Assembly: GCF_003574315.2 (NCBI RefSeq)
Contig: NZ_AP025739.1
Coordinates: forward strand, 5,890,001 to 5,954,000
From: Capsulimonas corticalis
GTDB lineage: Bacteria > Armatimonadota > Armatimonadia > Armatimonadales > Capsulimonadaceae
Direction of reading: 5' to 3'
DNA: 64,000 nucleotides
Positions 8,244 to 20,800 of the stretch are shown piece after piece (position 1 is the stretch's first letter; the number at the start of each line of letters is the position of its first letter). The notes beneath the pieces were generated by a model, which saw only the letters and a list, made by a program, of their open reading frames with translations, was not told the DNA's origin and searched no databases. The position numbers and the translations under genes were made by a program.

Positions 8244-8747
8244 TCACAACGCCGCTGAGCGCTTGGATTGCGCGGCGTAAGCGGCGCGGAAGTCGGCGAT
8301 CTGGCGGATGTGGTAGTTGTCGTGTGCGGCGATCATGACGGCTTGATCGGCGATCGTCATGCGGCCATTTTCGGTGTGGTTTCCGGCGCGCTCCCACTGC
8401 TCGGCGGACAGATCGCGCAGCAGCGCAGTGATCTTGGGGCGGCGCTCGCGCAGATAAACAAGCTGCTGGCGCCAGTCGGCGTGGGCGTAGTCACGGTCGA
8501 TGGCGACCTGGCCTTCGTCGAGCCCGACCAGCGTGGGATAATCCTCGCTGACCGTCTGATTCAAGCGCCCCAAAAAGACTTCATCCCAGTCCGCGACGTG
8601 CGTGATAGCTTCCCGGAGCGTAAACCGCTCGGGATCGGGGCGGAAATCGGCCTCGTCATCCGTCATTCCCAGCAGAAGATAGTCGAACAGGTCAGGCGTC
8701 CCAGCGACGGCGCCCATCAAATATTTGTGTACGTGGTACGGAAACAT
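8244..8747 (-). CDS. DinB/YfiT-like four-helix metalloprotein
   Basis: The 167-aa protein starts at ATG 8747 behind GGAGGCGG; upstream in-frame Met codons lack a ribosome site. The helical pattern and metal-site histidines of the DinB-like superfamily are visible: REAITHVADWDEVFLGRL near residue 45 and MIAAHDNYHIRQIADFRAAY near residue 140. The family includes thiol transferases and damage-induced proteins; most members have no known substrate. It converges on the Lrp-type gene across the REP-like repeat, with no sign of an operon partner. Confidence 0.85.
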   Translation of the reverse strand: MFPYHVHKYLMGAVAGTPDLFDYLLLGMTDDEADFRPDPERFTLREAITHVADWDEVFLGRLNQTVSEDYPTLVGLDEGQVAIDRDYAHADWRQQLVYLRERRPKITALLRDLSAEQWERAGNHTENGRMTIADQAVMIAAHDNYHIRQIADFRAAYAAQSKRSAAL

Positions 8748-8823
8748 GCAGCCGCCTCCTTGAGTCTTTGCTGAGGCGATTTTACCCGAAGCTCGCCGGA
8801 CGACGCCAGACACAGTGGACATA

Positions 8824-8856
8824 AAAAAGGCGCGGACAGTTTGTCCGCGCCTTTTT
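8824..8856. terminator. Bidirectional intrinsic terminator
   Basis: Perfect 15-bp arms (AAAAAGGCGCGGACA at 8824-8838 and its complement at 8842-8856) flank a 3-base loop, giving a U-tract on either strand. It ends the gene at 8861-9277 and separates it from the DinB-like gene. Confidence 0.9.
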
Positions 8857-8860
8857 GGGA

Positions 8861-9277
8861 TTATCGATCCTGATAAAGCAGTTTGTCCCAGATCTCGAAA
8901 TCGACATCGTGTTTCGCCACGAAGTACTGGCCTTCGCCAACAACATTCTCCTCGCCGGTCGCGCGAAGCTCGCCGCGCCGACGGTCGTGCAGATTGACAT
9001 AAGCGTCGCCGGCGGTGAGCAGCGAGCCGGCTGGCGTGATGCGCACACGGCGAAGCTCATCCTGCGTGAAGTCGTCCAGAAGGCTGTACGCTTCTTTGAC
9101 GTCCGCCGCTTCGAGCGCTTCGGAGTTTACGGGCAGCGTTCCCTGCTGGCCGGTATGGCTGTCTGCTTGCAGATAGGCGGCGTTCAGTTCTTGATCCGCA
9201 GCCTCATCCTCGCGCGCGCCCTTCGCGGCGGCGGCGGCTTGTTCGTATCGATGCTTGGCTTCTTTGTCTTGCGGCAT
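8861..9277 (-). CDS. Hypothetical hydrophilic protein, 138 aa
   Basis: I do not recognise the family. The first 50 residues are charged and alanine-rich (KEAKHRYEQAAAAAKGAREDE) and may form a helix. The C-terminal 85 residues look folded: a segment SLLDDFTQDELRRVRI near 65, then LLTAGDAYVNLHD near 86, and VAKHDVDFEIWDKLL at the end. There is no signal peptide or membrane segment, so it should be cytoplasmic. A clear GAGGG precedes ATG 9277 and a strong terminator follows, which supports a real single-gene transcript. Confidence 0.7.
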   Translation of the reverse strand: MPQDKEAKHRYEQAAAAAKGAREDEAADQELNAAYLQADSHTGQQGTLPVNSEALEAADVKEAYSLLDDFTQDELRRVRITPAGSLLTAGDAYVNLHDRRRGELRATGEENVVGEGQYFVAKHDVDFEIWDKLLYQDR

Positions 9278-9349
9278 GGTGTTCCCTCTCTGAATAGTCG
9301 TGACGCACGGGATTGCGCAGAAATCACATCGCTTCTCAAAGGCGTCCGT

Positions 9350-9751
9350 TCAAGTCGTCGGTATGTGTTTTACAAGATACGTCGAAGATCCTCCTTCTTC
9401 GGCGTCGCCCCGGCAGACAATCATCGCATCGGTCAGCGTCTCCATCAATGGAAGACCGCGGCCGCTGGTCGCGGAAAAGCTCATCGGCATCGGATACGGC
9501 GGCTTGGGCGGATCGAATCCTGGGCCGCCGTTATGCACCTTGAGGATCAAATTCCCGTTATACTTCCAGACGGCGAGACAGACCAGATCGTCCGACCCGC
9601 CGTGGCGAACCGCGTTGGCCAGCGCCTCGCCCAGGGCCAGATCGAGCTCGGCGCAGTCGTCATCGGATATTCCCGACGCGCTGCAAAGCGCGAGCGCTTC
9701 GTGGCGAGCCTGCGGAACGATACGCGCGTCCGCCGGAAACTGACGCTCCAT
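9350..9751 (-). CDS. RsbW/SpoIIAB-like serine-protein kinase (HATPase_c_2)
   Basis: The 133-aa protein has the GHKL ATP-binding fold of anti-sigma kinases: an N-box with ELDLALGEALANAVRHGG near residue 40 (Glu for catalysis, Asn for Mg), a G1 box VHNGGPGFDPP near 75, and a G2 box SATSGRGLPLMETLTD near 98. Kinases of this type phosphorylate a STAS-domain antagonist and bind a sigma factor or other target. No antagonist is adjacent; a STAS gene lies far off at 57569. The start at 9751 is chosen for its GAGG at seven bases; ATG 9829 in the same frame is less likely. Confidence 0.85.
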   Translation of the reverse strand: MERQFPADARIVPQARHEALALCSASGISDDDCAELDLALGEALANAVRHGGSDDLVCLAVWKYNGNLILKVHNGGPGFDPPKPPYPMPMSFSATSGRGLPLMETLTDAMIVCRGDAEEGGSSTYLVKHIPTT

Positions 9752-9950
9752 CAGCAATCCTCGTTGATTGAGCGGATATACTGGACCGATATTTTTGGGC
9801 GATTCGAAATTCCCCATCGCCTTCCTCATTTGCTTTCCAGGGATATGCAGCGCATTCCTTTATTCTTCGAATTTCTGGATCACGGCGCATCGACTTTCAT
9901 GAACAAGCGCCGCTTCCTCTATTCAACAGTTACCCAGCCCCCAAATGTGC

Positions 9951-9956
9951 TAAACT
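9951..9956 (+). promoter_or_regulatory. Candidate -10 element for a leaderless DUF2752 transcript
   Basis: TAAACT fits the TANNNT -10 pattern and ends six bases before ATG 9962. No Shine-Dalgarno is present. Transcription would start at or next to the start codon. There is no convincing -35. Confidence 0.35.
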
Positions 9957-9961
9957 CTGCC

Positions 9962-10441
9962 ATGAGCGTGGACACGGAGAGAAGCAGCAGTGCGGAGGGC
10001 GCCGCGAAGGCGAGTCACGCCTCCCAGGCGACGCAGCGCGTGAAGGCGGAATGCCTCGCCGCCTGCGCGGTGCTGGCCCTCAGTGTCCTCCTGCCGCTTC
10101 CAGACACGACGGGACGCATTTTGCATATCCCAAGCATCTGCCCCTTCTATCAGCTCACCGGCCTCCCCTGCCCCGGCTGCGGCCTCACGCGCGCCTTTGT
10201 GCTGCTCAGCCACGGAGACTGGCGGCAGTCGCTCGCCTTTCACCCGATGGGCTGGGCGGCGTACGCCGCGTTTATTCTGGTCGCCATCGACGGCGCGCCG
10301 GCGGCGCTCCAGATCCGCGACCGAGGCTGGCTGCCTCGCCGCGTAAGATCGGGCGTTCTATGGGCTTGCGTGTGCGCGACGCTCGCCGCGGGACTGATCC
10401 GGCTGATTGGGGACGCCGCCGAAGGCCGCCGACTCTTTTAG
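9962..10441 (+). CDS. DUF2752 membrane protein
   Basis: The 159-aa protein has the DUF2752 signature: CPFYQLTGLPCPGCGLTRAF (about residues 60-79), then LSHGDWRQSLAFHPMGW. Four cysteines lie in that motif. A membrane segment lies on each side (LAACAVLALSVLLPL near 32-46 and AAYAAFILVAIDG near 103), with a third near the C-terminus (GVLWACVCATLAAGLI). The role is unknown, though the conserved Cys and Arg suggest a redox or metal-linked membrane function. The frame stays open far upstream, but that part is antisense to other genes; ATG 9962 gives the family's usual length. Confidence 0.85.
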   Translation: MSVDTERSSSAEGAAKASHASQATQRVKAECLAACAVLALSVLLPLPDTTGRILHIPSICPFYQLTGLPCPGCGLTRAFVLLSHGDWRQSLAFHPMGWAAYAAFILVAIDGAPAALQIRDRGWLPRRVRSGVLWACVCATLAAGLIRLIGDAAEGRRLF

Positions 10442-10528
10442 CCGTATATATTAACTCTGAAGCAAGACCGACAATCTGCCGATATAGAGATTATAGATTT
10501 GGACCTTGAAGAAAGTCGGTCGGCAGCT

Positions 10529-12115
10529 ATGTCCGCTTCACAGCACACCCAAACCCCCAATAACGCCGAGTGGCAGTCTGAGCGCGAACATTTTTCCGCG
10601 CTGGTCTCCGCACAGCACGACCTGCTCACTGCCCAGGGCGATCCAGATCAAACCATGCAGATGGTCATCGATCGCGCGAGCGCCCTCACGGATGCGGACG
10701 GCGTCGTGGTGCTGACCAACAGCTCGGGAACGCTGTACTACAGCTACGTCAACGGCATTTTCGAGAGTCAGCTTTACCAAAGCGTCAGCGCCTCCGAGGG
10801 GCTGACCGGCGAGTGCTGCGCGAACAAGGCGCTGATATACCTTCCGGACGCGTCACAGGACGCGCGCGTCGATCAGCAATGGCGCGCGGGCCTCGATATC
10901 CGGGCGCTGGCAATGGCGCCGCTGTATAGCGGCGGCGACCTGCTGGGCGCGATTATGATCGGCTCACTCCAGGTGGACGCCTTTTCCGAAGACAACTTGC
11001 GGACGATGGAGATCGTCTCCGGATGGGCCTGCGCCGTCGCGAACAAGGCCGCCGAAGAAGAAGCGCGCCAAAGCCTCCTGACGGCGCGCACGGCGGCGCT
11101 GGAGGAGCTTCGCGAAAGCGAGAACCTGTTCCGGTCCGCCATCGGCGCCATGCAGGAAGGTCTGGTTGTCCACGACGCCTATGGCCAGCTCCAGATGAAT
11201 AATCAGCGCGCCGGCGAAATTTTGGACCTCGGCGATGAGGACCTGTTTGGGCACACGGGATCAAATCGTAAGTGCCGAACACTGCATGAAGACGGCGCGG
11301 AGTTTGACGAACCAGAGTATCCGGCGCGAATGGCGCTATCCACGGGCAAAGCGCAGCATAATATCGTCATGGGCGTGGAGTTTGGCGACGGCTCCGTCAT
11401 CTGGCTGATGGTCGGCGCGGCCCCGCTGCTGATGCCTGGGATGGATCAGCCGTACGCGGTTGTCACGACCTTCAGCGATATCACCGCGCAAAAGCAGCAC
11501 GAGCGGCAATTGAAGGCGCATGTCGGACAGATCGAAGATCTCAATGTCGTCCTCGGTTACCAAACGAGTGAACTTGAGCACGCGAATCAGCAGCTCGAAA
11601 TGCTGGCGACGACGGACGGACTGACGGGGCTCAAGAACCATCGAACGTTCCAGGACCGGCTGCGCGAGGAAGTCATGCGCTCACAGCGCCATCTCACGCC
11701 GCTCTCGATGGTGCTTCTCGATGTGGACCAGTTCAAACAGTTCAACGACAACTTCGGCCATCCCGCCGGCGACGAAGTCTTGCGCCAGGTCGCCCGCGTT
11801 CTTTCGGAGTGCGTGCGGGAACACGACCTGGTCGCGCGCTACGGCGGAGAAGAGTTTGTGCTCGTCCTGCCCAATACGGATGGTCCGGGGGCGGCGGCGA
11901 TCGCGGAACGCTGCCGGATGTCGATCGAAAGCGCGGAGTGGACCCACCGAAAAGTGACGGCGAGCTTCGGCGTTGCCTCGGTCACCGCGACGACGGTTGG
12001 TCCTCCAGATCTGATTGTCGCGGCGGACACGGCGCTCTACGACGCCAAGCACAACGGCCGCAATCGAGTGTCCATGGCTTGCGCCATCGGCGAAACCACG
12101 CTGAAAGCCGCCTAA
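10529..12115 (+). CDS. Diguanylate cyclase with GAF and PAS sensor domains
   Basis: The 528-aa cytoplasmic protein makes the second messenger c-di-GMP from GTP. A GAF domain spans about residues 35-180 (VIDRASALTDADGVVVLT to SGWACAVANKAAE), a PAS domain 195-320 (SENLFRSAIGAMQEGLVVHD), a coiled linker follows, and the GGDEF domain covers about 365-515. The active site is GGEEF, preceded by DGLTGLKNH and LLDVDQFKQFND, so it should be active. REHD lies five residues before GGEEF and matches the RxxD inhibitory site, so product feedback is expected. TTG 10499 in frame is an alternative start. Linkage to pili by c-di-GMP is plausible but not shown here. Confidence 0.92.
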   Translation: MSASQHTQTPNNAEWQSEREHFSALVSAQHDLLTAQGDPDQTMQMVIDRASALTDADGVVVLTNSSGTLYYSYVNGIFESQLYQSVSASEGLTGECCANKALIYLPDASQDARVDQQWRAGLDIRALAMAPLYSGGDLLGAIMIGSLQVDAFSEDNLRTMEIVSGWACAVANKAAEEEARQSLLTARTAALEELRESENLFRSAIGAMQEGLVVHDAYGQLQMNNQRAGEILDLGDEDLFGHTGSNRKCRTLHEDGAEFDEPEYPARMALSTGKAQHNIVMGVEFGDGSVIWLMVGAAPLLMPGMDQPYAVVTTFSDITAQKQHERQLKAHVGQIEDLNVVLGYQTSELEHANQQLEMLATTDGLTGLKNHRTFQDRLREEVMRSQRHLTPLSMVLLDVDQFKQFNDNFGHPAGDEVLRQVARVLSECVREHDLVARYGGEEFVLVLPNTDGPGAAAIAERCRMSIESAEWTHRKVTASFGVASVTATTVGPPDLIVAADTALYDAKHNGRNRVSMACAIGETTLKAA

Positions 12116-12191
12116 GCTTACTCGCTTCGTATGGCGAAGAGGGTTATCCAGCCAGGGATTCTGGGAATGATGATCATGGAGGACGATTTCC

Positions 12192-12575
12192 ATGATCTCA
12201 TTTCGGCCGCACTTTTCACTTTCTCTCCTGATCGCGGCCGCACTTCTGGGCGCGGGCTGCTCCCAAAGCACGATCAACGGCGTCGCCGGCGACACGCAGC
12301 ACAACGCCGCCGTGGTGCAGCACGAAGCCGACAAGGCGCTGAAAAACGCCAAACCCCAATTGGATAAACTCAGCCTCGGCGCGCGCGTCACCGCCGCCAT
12401 TCAGGCGAACGCCAATCTTCCCAAATCCATCCGCGTGGACGCCGGCGACGGCGGCGTAAAGCTGCGCGGCAAAGTCCAATCCTCTAAACAAAAAGCGCTC
12501 GCCGGGCATATCGCCGCCGATACGCTGCCGCCTGGGAAGACCGTGGAGAATGATCTCTCCGTCGAGCCGGACTAA
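12192..12575 (+). CDS. BON-domain lipoprotein
   Basis: The 127-aa protein starts behind GGAGG and has a signal peptide ending in a lipobox, LLIAAALLGAGC (Cys23), so it should be lipidated and exported. Residues 60-127 match a BON domain (LGARVTAAIQANANLPKSI, then GGVKLRGKVQSSKQK and ENDLSV), a fold thought to bind membranes or phospholipids in OsmY-like proteins. A hairpin at 12640-12670 follows the gene. Confidence 0.87.
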   Translation: MISFRPHFSLSLLIAAALLGAGCSQSTINGVAGDTQHNAAVVQHEADKALKNAKPQLDKLSLGARVTAAIQANANLPKSIRVDAGDGGVKLRGKVQSSKQKALAGHIAADTLPPGKTVENDLSVEPD

Positions 12576-12639
12576 AGACAATTGTCGGAACTTTCCTCTC
12601 ATATTTGCTGTTCCAAATCTTGAAAATCCAAAATGAATG

Positions 12640-12670
12640 CGGCGTACTTGACCTCACGGCAAGTGCGCCG
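12640..12670 (+). terminator. Hairpin downstream of the BON lipoprotein gene
   Basis: CGGCGTACTTG and CAAGTGCGCCG pair over 11 bases with one G-U, around a 9-base loop, followed by TGTTTG. The tail is only weakly U-rich, so it is a probable rather than certain terminator. Confidence 0.5.
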
Positions 12671-12682
12671 TGTTTGCGTCTG

Positions 12683-12723
12683 TGACCGGTCATACGTTCG
12701 ATCCCGGTCAGAGTGGGTATAAT
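12683..12723 (+). promoter_or_regulatory. Promoter region of uvrB with inverted repeat
   Basis: A perfect -10 TATAAT lies at 12718-12723. Upstream, TGACCGG (12683-12689) and CCGGTCA (12704-12710) form a 7-bp inverted repeat with 14 bases between. It covers the -35 region, where no good -35 hexamer is visible. uvrB is commonly under LexA control, so an SOS operator is possible, but the repeat matches no LexA box I know. Confidence 0.5.
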
Positions 12724-12756
12724 TTTGCGAGACGAACAGCGCGGGGAGGTTTCGGC

Positions 12757-14754
<1,998 letters not shown>

Positions 14755-14762
14755 TCCGCAGA

Positions 14763-14813
14763 CACGACAAAAAAAGGGCCGGGACGCGATTGCGTCCCGG
14801 CCCTTTTGTCGTG
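14763..14813. terminator. Bidirectional terminator between uvrB and the pilus-associated operon
   Basis: GGGCCGGGACGC and GCGTCCCGGCCC pair perfectly over a GATT loop. They extend outward through A- and T-rich arms (CACGACAAAA/TTTTGTCGTG). It serves the converging uvrB gene and the end of the 28-kb minus-strand pilus block. Confidence 0.93.
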
Positions 14814-14819
14814 CCTGCC

Positions 14820-17800
14820 TTACGGAGCATCCACCGAGAACTTCGGATTGAGCGTCGTCCAGTAGAGATCGCCAACACCATTGCGATTGCTCGTCCAGAA
14901 CATCCAGATGTCGTGAGCTTGATCCGGCGTGGAGTTAACAGGCGCGCCGCCTCCAGCTGGGATGACGCCTCCATAGACGTTCGCATATGCGGTCGGATTC
15001 AGGAACGCGGTCAGATTGCTCTCATTGACCGGGGTGTGCATCGGTACGATATGCTCGCCGGTGGTATTGGCGCCGGAAAGAGATGTCGAAGAATCCACGT
15101 TGACGGGATCCGTCGCCAGCTCTTCGTCCATCCACTGAGGGCTGGCCCGGAAAGGCGTTGCAATGCTATTGCCAATGACTGTGACATTTGAGCGTGAAGC
15201 AGAATCGTAATACGTGTAGTCCACGAAAAACGATTGGGCGTCCCAGAGCAGTCCATCATAACCAGAACTGGTCTTACTGATCACGCGCGGGAAGTATAAT
15301 CGGCCCCGCTTCCAGTCGACATCTACCGGACCGTAGCTTGTCGTATCATAGAACACTTGATTGTCCGAATCTGGACCCGCAGGCGTTTTGACGTGATACA
15401 GCTTCACGATCGGGTTTCCGCTTGTATCCAGCGCCAGACTGATTGGGCGACCATTGAGGTCTCTGAGCTGGACCGTCAGACGTTGTGTTTTGTAGTAGAG
15501 CGTCGGCGTCGTATTGCCGCCCGCGCCGCCGGATTTGCGCCAGAAGTACCACATTCGTCCGGTGGAGACTCGCTGCCCTTGCGGAGCTTCATTGGCCTTA
15601 TACGCTTCATCCAGAATAGCAACCGGCGATGTATCGGCGCGCGTATCCACGGTAATGCGACTAGCCTGCGAACTGAAGGTCGCCAGCACAGCAGGCGTCC
15701 GTGTCACTCCAGTCGCATCTTTTTGCGGAATTAGCGCTGGTCGGAATCGAATACGTCCACGCGCCGTGTCCACATACATCGTCACGTTAGACTGGACGAT
15801 GCTATTGTTGGCCCCCTGTACCGACATAGCCGTGTAAACCGTCAACCCGGAGGCTCGATCGTAACTGACCTTACCCAATGGATCCTGGATAAGCGCAAAT
15901 CCGCCTACGCTTACAGTCACCGGTCCGGTCGGCGCTGGCGCGCGCACCCAGGCGACGTCACGCGCCTGCCACCAAAGGTTGTTGGCGTCCGGCTGTAAAT
16001 ATTCCGACATGCCTGTCGGTATCAGCGCGAGCGCAATCCGGTTTGGATCCGCCAGGGTCTTCGTCGGGTCGGCGGGATCCGCCGCATACGGATGGAACGG
16101 CTGATATCTGCTGACATAAATGTCCGAGTTGCCGTCGGGCGCAATGCCGGTATATGTCACCTGGATATAGGACGGCGCCCGCGTATTTCCGGGCGTACCG
16201 GGCAGTAAGACCGGATGTGGCTCCGAAACTGCAACCAGGCCGGCAGGCACCGGCAAAGTCGCCGGGTTTGTCCAGTTGTTCGCGCTCACGGAGCGGTTGT
16301 TGGTGGTGACGCAGTTATACTGGATGCTCGAACCGCCACGCGCTCCGCTATACCAGAACGCCCAGAGGTCGTAGCTGATCGGAGCATTACTATCCGTAGG
16401 CGATAAGAACGGCGATCCGCCGGCCAGTGTCTTGCTGACCTTCAATCCCTTCACGCCATACTTGGCGCTTGTGTGGTCGTTTTGCGTGATGTCCACTGGT
16501 TGCTGAGGAACACCGCCCGCATTGTAAGGAACGCAGAGCAAGTCGGTCTGAGCGCCATTGATATTGCTGTAGAAGCCATATCGTTCGCCAGAGCTTGTGA
16601 ACGAATTGCCAACATAAACATGCGGCTCCATCGCCACCGAGTAACCGACATTAATGCCGGTTGCCGGCCCGCCGGGCAGTATCGCGGACTGCGACCACCA
16701 GCTGGCTCCGGCTGCGCTAGGCATGAACGCCGATCCCAGATACGGAAGGGTTGCCGTGTAGATGCCTGCCGTCGGTCCCGTTCCCGACGCAAGTTTAGAG
16801 CGTGTAGACGTCCACGCCAGGTCCACGTTTCCGGTTCCGGAGGGCGTTCCCCCCGCCCACCAGAAATCGCGGTAGGCCGAAGGTGAGTAATTAGCCGGAC
16901 CAAATGTGAACGCGCCGTTATCATCAATCATTGGCAGATCGCCAAAGATCTTATCGCTCGTCAGCCGCGCTTCCGTCGCTGTCACCTTGACAACCGTACC
17001 CGGTTCGCTGTAGGGCTGGACCGATTCGTACTTCACGGCGCCGGCGGTAGTTGTGTTGATCAGGCTGAACGAGTTTGCAATATCCAACGCTTGTTGCGGC
17101 GCCGTGTGTCCTGCTCGCCCAGTCTTGTGAGTACTATCGGTGATACTTCCGTATGTTGGTCCCGATAGCCAATCGTAATTGTAGTCCATGCCTTCAAACA
17201 GACGCAGGGTCTGATGATAGGTGCCGGCGGGAGTGCCAAGAGGAACCGCGACACTGACCATCGGAGGACTGGTCACCGTCACGCCATCATCCGGCGATTT
17301 ATCTGGAACGGTCAACAGCGAACCAGAACTGTCCCCCACACGCGGCTTGTGGAACGTATTCCCGGGATACAAGGGGTTACCAGCAACCGCCACGCTCTCG
17401 GTCCGCGACAGTAGATCGCGATCGAGAGAGGTGCGAACAAGATATGGAGAGAGACCTGCTGGACGCGCCCCAGTCACGCCCGTCATATCAAATCCGGGTA
17501 TCCCGGCCGAGGCGTCCAGCGAGTCCGATCCTAAATTGATCGTATGGTATGTCGTTCCGGTAGGATCTATCTTGCTAATCCGCTGATCAAACTGGGCATT
17601 TACCAGATTCGTATTGCCGTTGTTAAAGACGCTCAGGGTCTTAAAATACTTGCCGAAATTTCCTTGATATGGCGCGGCGACATTAAAAGGCAGCCCGGGG
17701 GGGACGAAGTTACCCAGAGCGCCGTAGGGATCGGTTTGGATACCGAAGCCTTGCGGGACGATGCCAACATCAGTAGTCGCCTCCGCGATGCTGGTGGACA

Positions 17801-20800
17801 TATCCACAAGGACACCCGATTGCAGGTCAACATCACGATACGCTTCACCGGCGTCGCGTACGCCGTTCTGATTGGTGTCGACAAAAATCGTCACGCGAGT
17901 ATGGTAACCGTCGGCAACCGGCGGTATGGCGAGAAGCGACTTTGTCAGATTCGCCGGCTGATACTTCGGGGCCTTGACATTGACGATAATTGGCTCAGGA
18001 GCATATTGAGTCGTGTCCGTAATTACACCCGATTGATGGGTCAGATCCGAGGATACCTTTGACGTGCTATGCGTCAGAGTATCCGTGATTCCGCGCTGCG
18101 GGATATCGGGATAGTCCACACTATGGTTCGCGCCGGCACCGTAAGAAACGGGTGACGACTCCCACGGAAGCGGGTTAATCGTCGCCGCGAAACCGTTGAT
18201 CGTTGACGGATCGTTCCACCGCAGAGGGCTTGCTTCCATCCGAACGGAAACAGCCCCACCCCGCTTCGGAGTGAAACTGCGGTCGAAGATCGTCAACAGA
18301 GATTTGTAGCCTGTTGATGCTGTGTTGGTGTTGTCACCGCTAGAGCCGTGATTGATCTCGCCTGTTGCCGTAGCAACCTCGACATACTTCGTTGGGAAAG
18401 TCGCAGCGTTGTTACGGCCGGCTCCGGGATTTGTCGGATCGCTGCCGCCAAAACTATATCCGTTCTTCGGAAGCTGAGCAGGATCGGAATAGATGGTGTT
18501 GCCATTCGCTAACGCCTCGATATTGAGGGCCGCCGTATTACCCTGATAGGTATTCGGGCCAAGGCTGCCAAGCGTCACAAGCACACTTGGATCTTTTAAC
18601 GAATTCGCTTGGCCAGTAAGGGCCAGCGGATTAAGAATACCGAATGTTGGATCAGGAGTATCGCCGGATAGCTGCGTTTGCAGTGTTACCGTTCCCAGAA
18701 TGGCGTTGGTCGTCGCATCGCGCACTTCTGCGGTCTGACGCGCAAGAGTAATCCGCCGTGTCGATCCCGGTGTGTTCAATCTGCCCGACCCATCACGGAT
18801 CGCATAGTTATACGCGCCAAACCACTGATGTGTGCCGTCGGTAAGTGGGTCAATTACCGATGCATCGCTACGGAAATACATACCATCTGAAGGCAGCGTT
18901 AGCGGACCAGGAATCTCAGCAATCGCAGGAATTAACCCGTTATCATTCGCAACCGTGGTAGACCCTACATCGCCAATTTGGAGTGTGACTGGACTACCAT
19001 TCGTGAAGTAATACAGCGATGGATTTTCGGGATCCTTTACACGCAGAGTTGCAGTCTGATCGCCTGGATTCGCGGGAACGATATTTGTGATGCGAACCGT
19101 AACGTCGTCACCCCACTCGAATACCGGCAGGTTACCATTGATTGCATACTCGGACCCGGCAATATCTCGACTAGTATTGGCCGTGCTAGGCAGGACATGG
19201 GCATGTAATGTATAGTTTGGGTTGACGAGCGCCGGAACATCGGGATTGCCGGGCTGCGGCCCCTGTCCAGGGAGAATGCCGCCGATGTCGAAGCCACCGC
19301 TTTGTTTAGCGGGCGTCAGGCCTTTCACAAGGCCAGTCGTGGTGTCGCCAACATAAAGCCAATCCGTGGTATTCACGGGTCCCAGAATAATACTGGAACT
19401 GAGAGAGGTAACGTCCGCCGCCGCAAGCGATGGAGACGAGACTGGGCCACAATTTCCGAAGATGGCGTCCACGCCGATCAGCGCATGCGTTTCGGTCGTC
19501 GATGGATTGGAAATCGGCGTAGCGCTGAACTGGTAAAGCAGGTCTCCCGCCGTGCAGTACACCATTCCACCGAAGCCGTCATAACCTGCCGGCGTGGTGA
19601 GGTTTGCGTTCGTAATCAACGCTGGCGAAGACTGAAAGACGGAGCCGTTCGGCGAAGCCAACCGGTAAATACCGCGCTCTGTGTCATTTTGACCCTCAAC
19701 ATCAATGGCGTACATCGCCGAGTCGATATCTCCGAACGTTCCCACATAAAGCATGGGAATTCGATTTCCCGAGATATCTGGATGGACGGCATCGGGATGA
19801 CTGTAAATGCCGCCGCCACTGTAGGTCACTTTTCCGGGACCAGGATATTCCACAATGCCCATCGCCGGCGTCGCATGCTTGAATCCACCAATGGGGATCG
19901 TCGGCTCTACGGCAAGCGTTGCGCTGTTCGGATCCGTAGCATCTGGATACGCCCACCGCTTCACGCCGTTTGTATCGATGCACCAGATGCGGCCATAATT
20001 CCCAGTCGTATCTCGTGTGGGAATAGTCGCCGATGTGAGGGTTGTGCCCAACGGGACTTCAGACCCCATATTTGCGGCGAAGTAAATACTCGTCCCCGCA
20101 GCAGTCCCTGACGTGGTTGGACCTGTAAATACGACGGGTGATCCTGAGATGTCTCCCAGTGCCGGGCGCGTTGTATGCGACGAATCTTCCAGCGCATTTG
20201 GGAACTGCCATTTGCTTGTTGAGGTGTTGTAACCTTTCGTTGCGGGCGTGCTGGAATTTGTCCCCACTGGCGTTGGCCCGGTGTCCGGCAACGCGTAAAC
20301 GCGGCCGTAATTACTGGTTCCGCCAAGCTCATGGCTGGAGCCAAAATAGATCATGCGCGCCGTGCGTGCGTTGTTCGTGTACTGGACGGACGGAGCGGAT
20401 TCGATTTGGGCGCCGGCACCGGCGGCGGTCCCGCTTACGCTGAACCACCACAATGGGTTACACGTATACGTGTAGTCCCGAACGGTCTTTCCAGGAGTCG
20501 TGAGATCTGGGTCCAAAAGCCTGACACTGCCCAGATAGGGAGAAACATCAATAGTGTTCCCACCGAGCAGGCCATATGCCGGGACACCGGTTGCATCCAA
20601 TGCATAAAGTACGCCGTTGCTATTACCGATGTAAATTGTCGCGTTGTCGCTGGTGTCCTTGGCGATAGTCGGCGACGCGTTGTTGAACGCAAGCGGAGCG
20701 AACATGTGTCGCGTAGGATCGAATTTATCCACGCCCGCATTTCCAGGAGTAACGGCGCCTGTATTCGCGTTGATTTGCTGGACAAGATTTTGGTCGGGCC

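Noticed and set aside
8855-9961. Upstream extension of the DUF2752 frame
   Set aside because: It is antisense to the genes at 8861 and 9350, and the protein family has about 150 residues.
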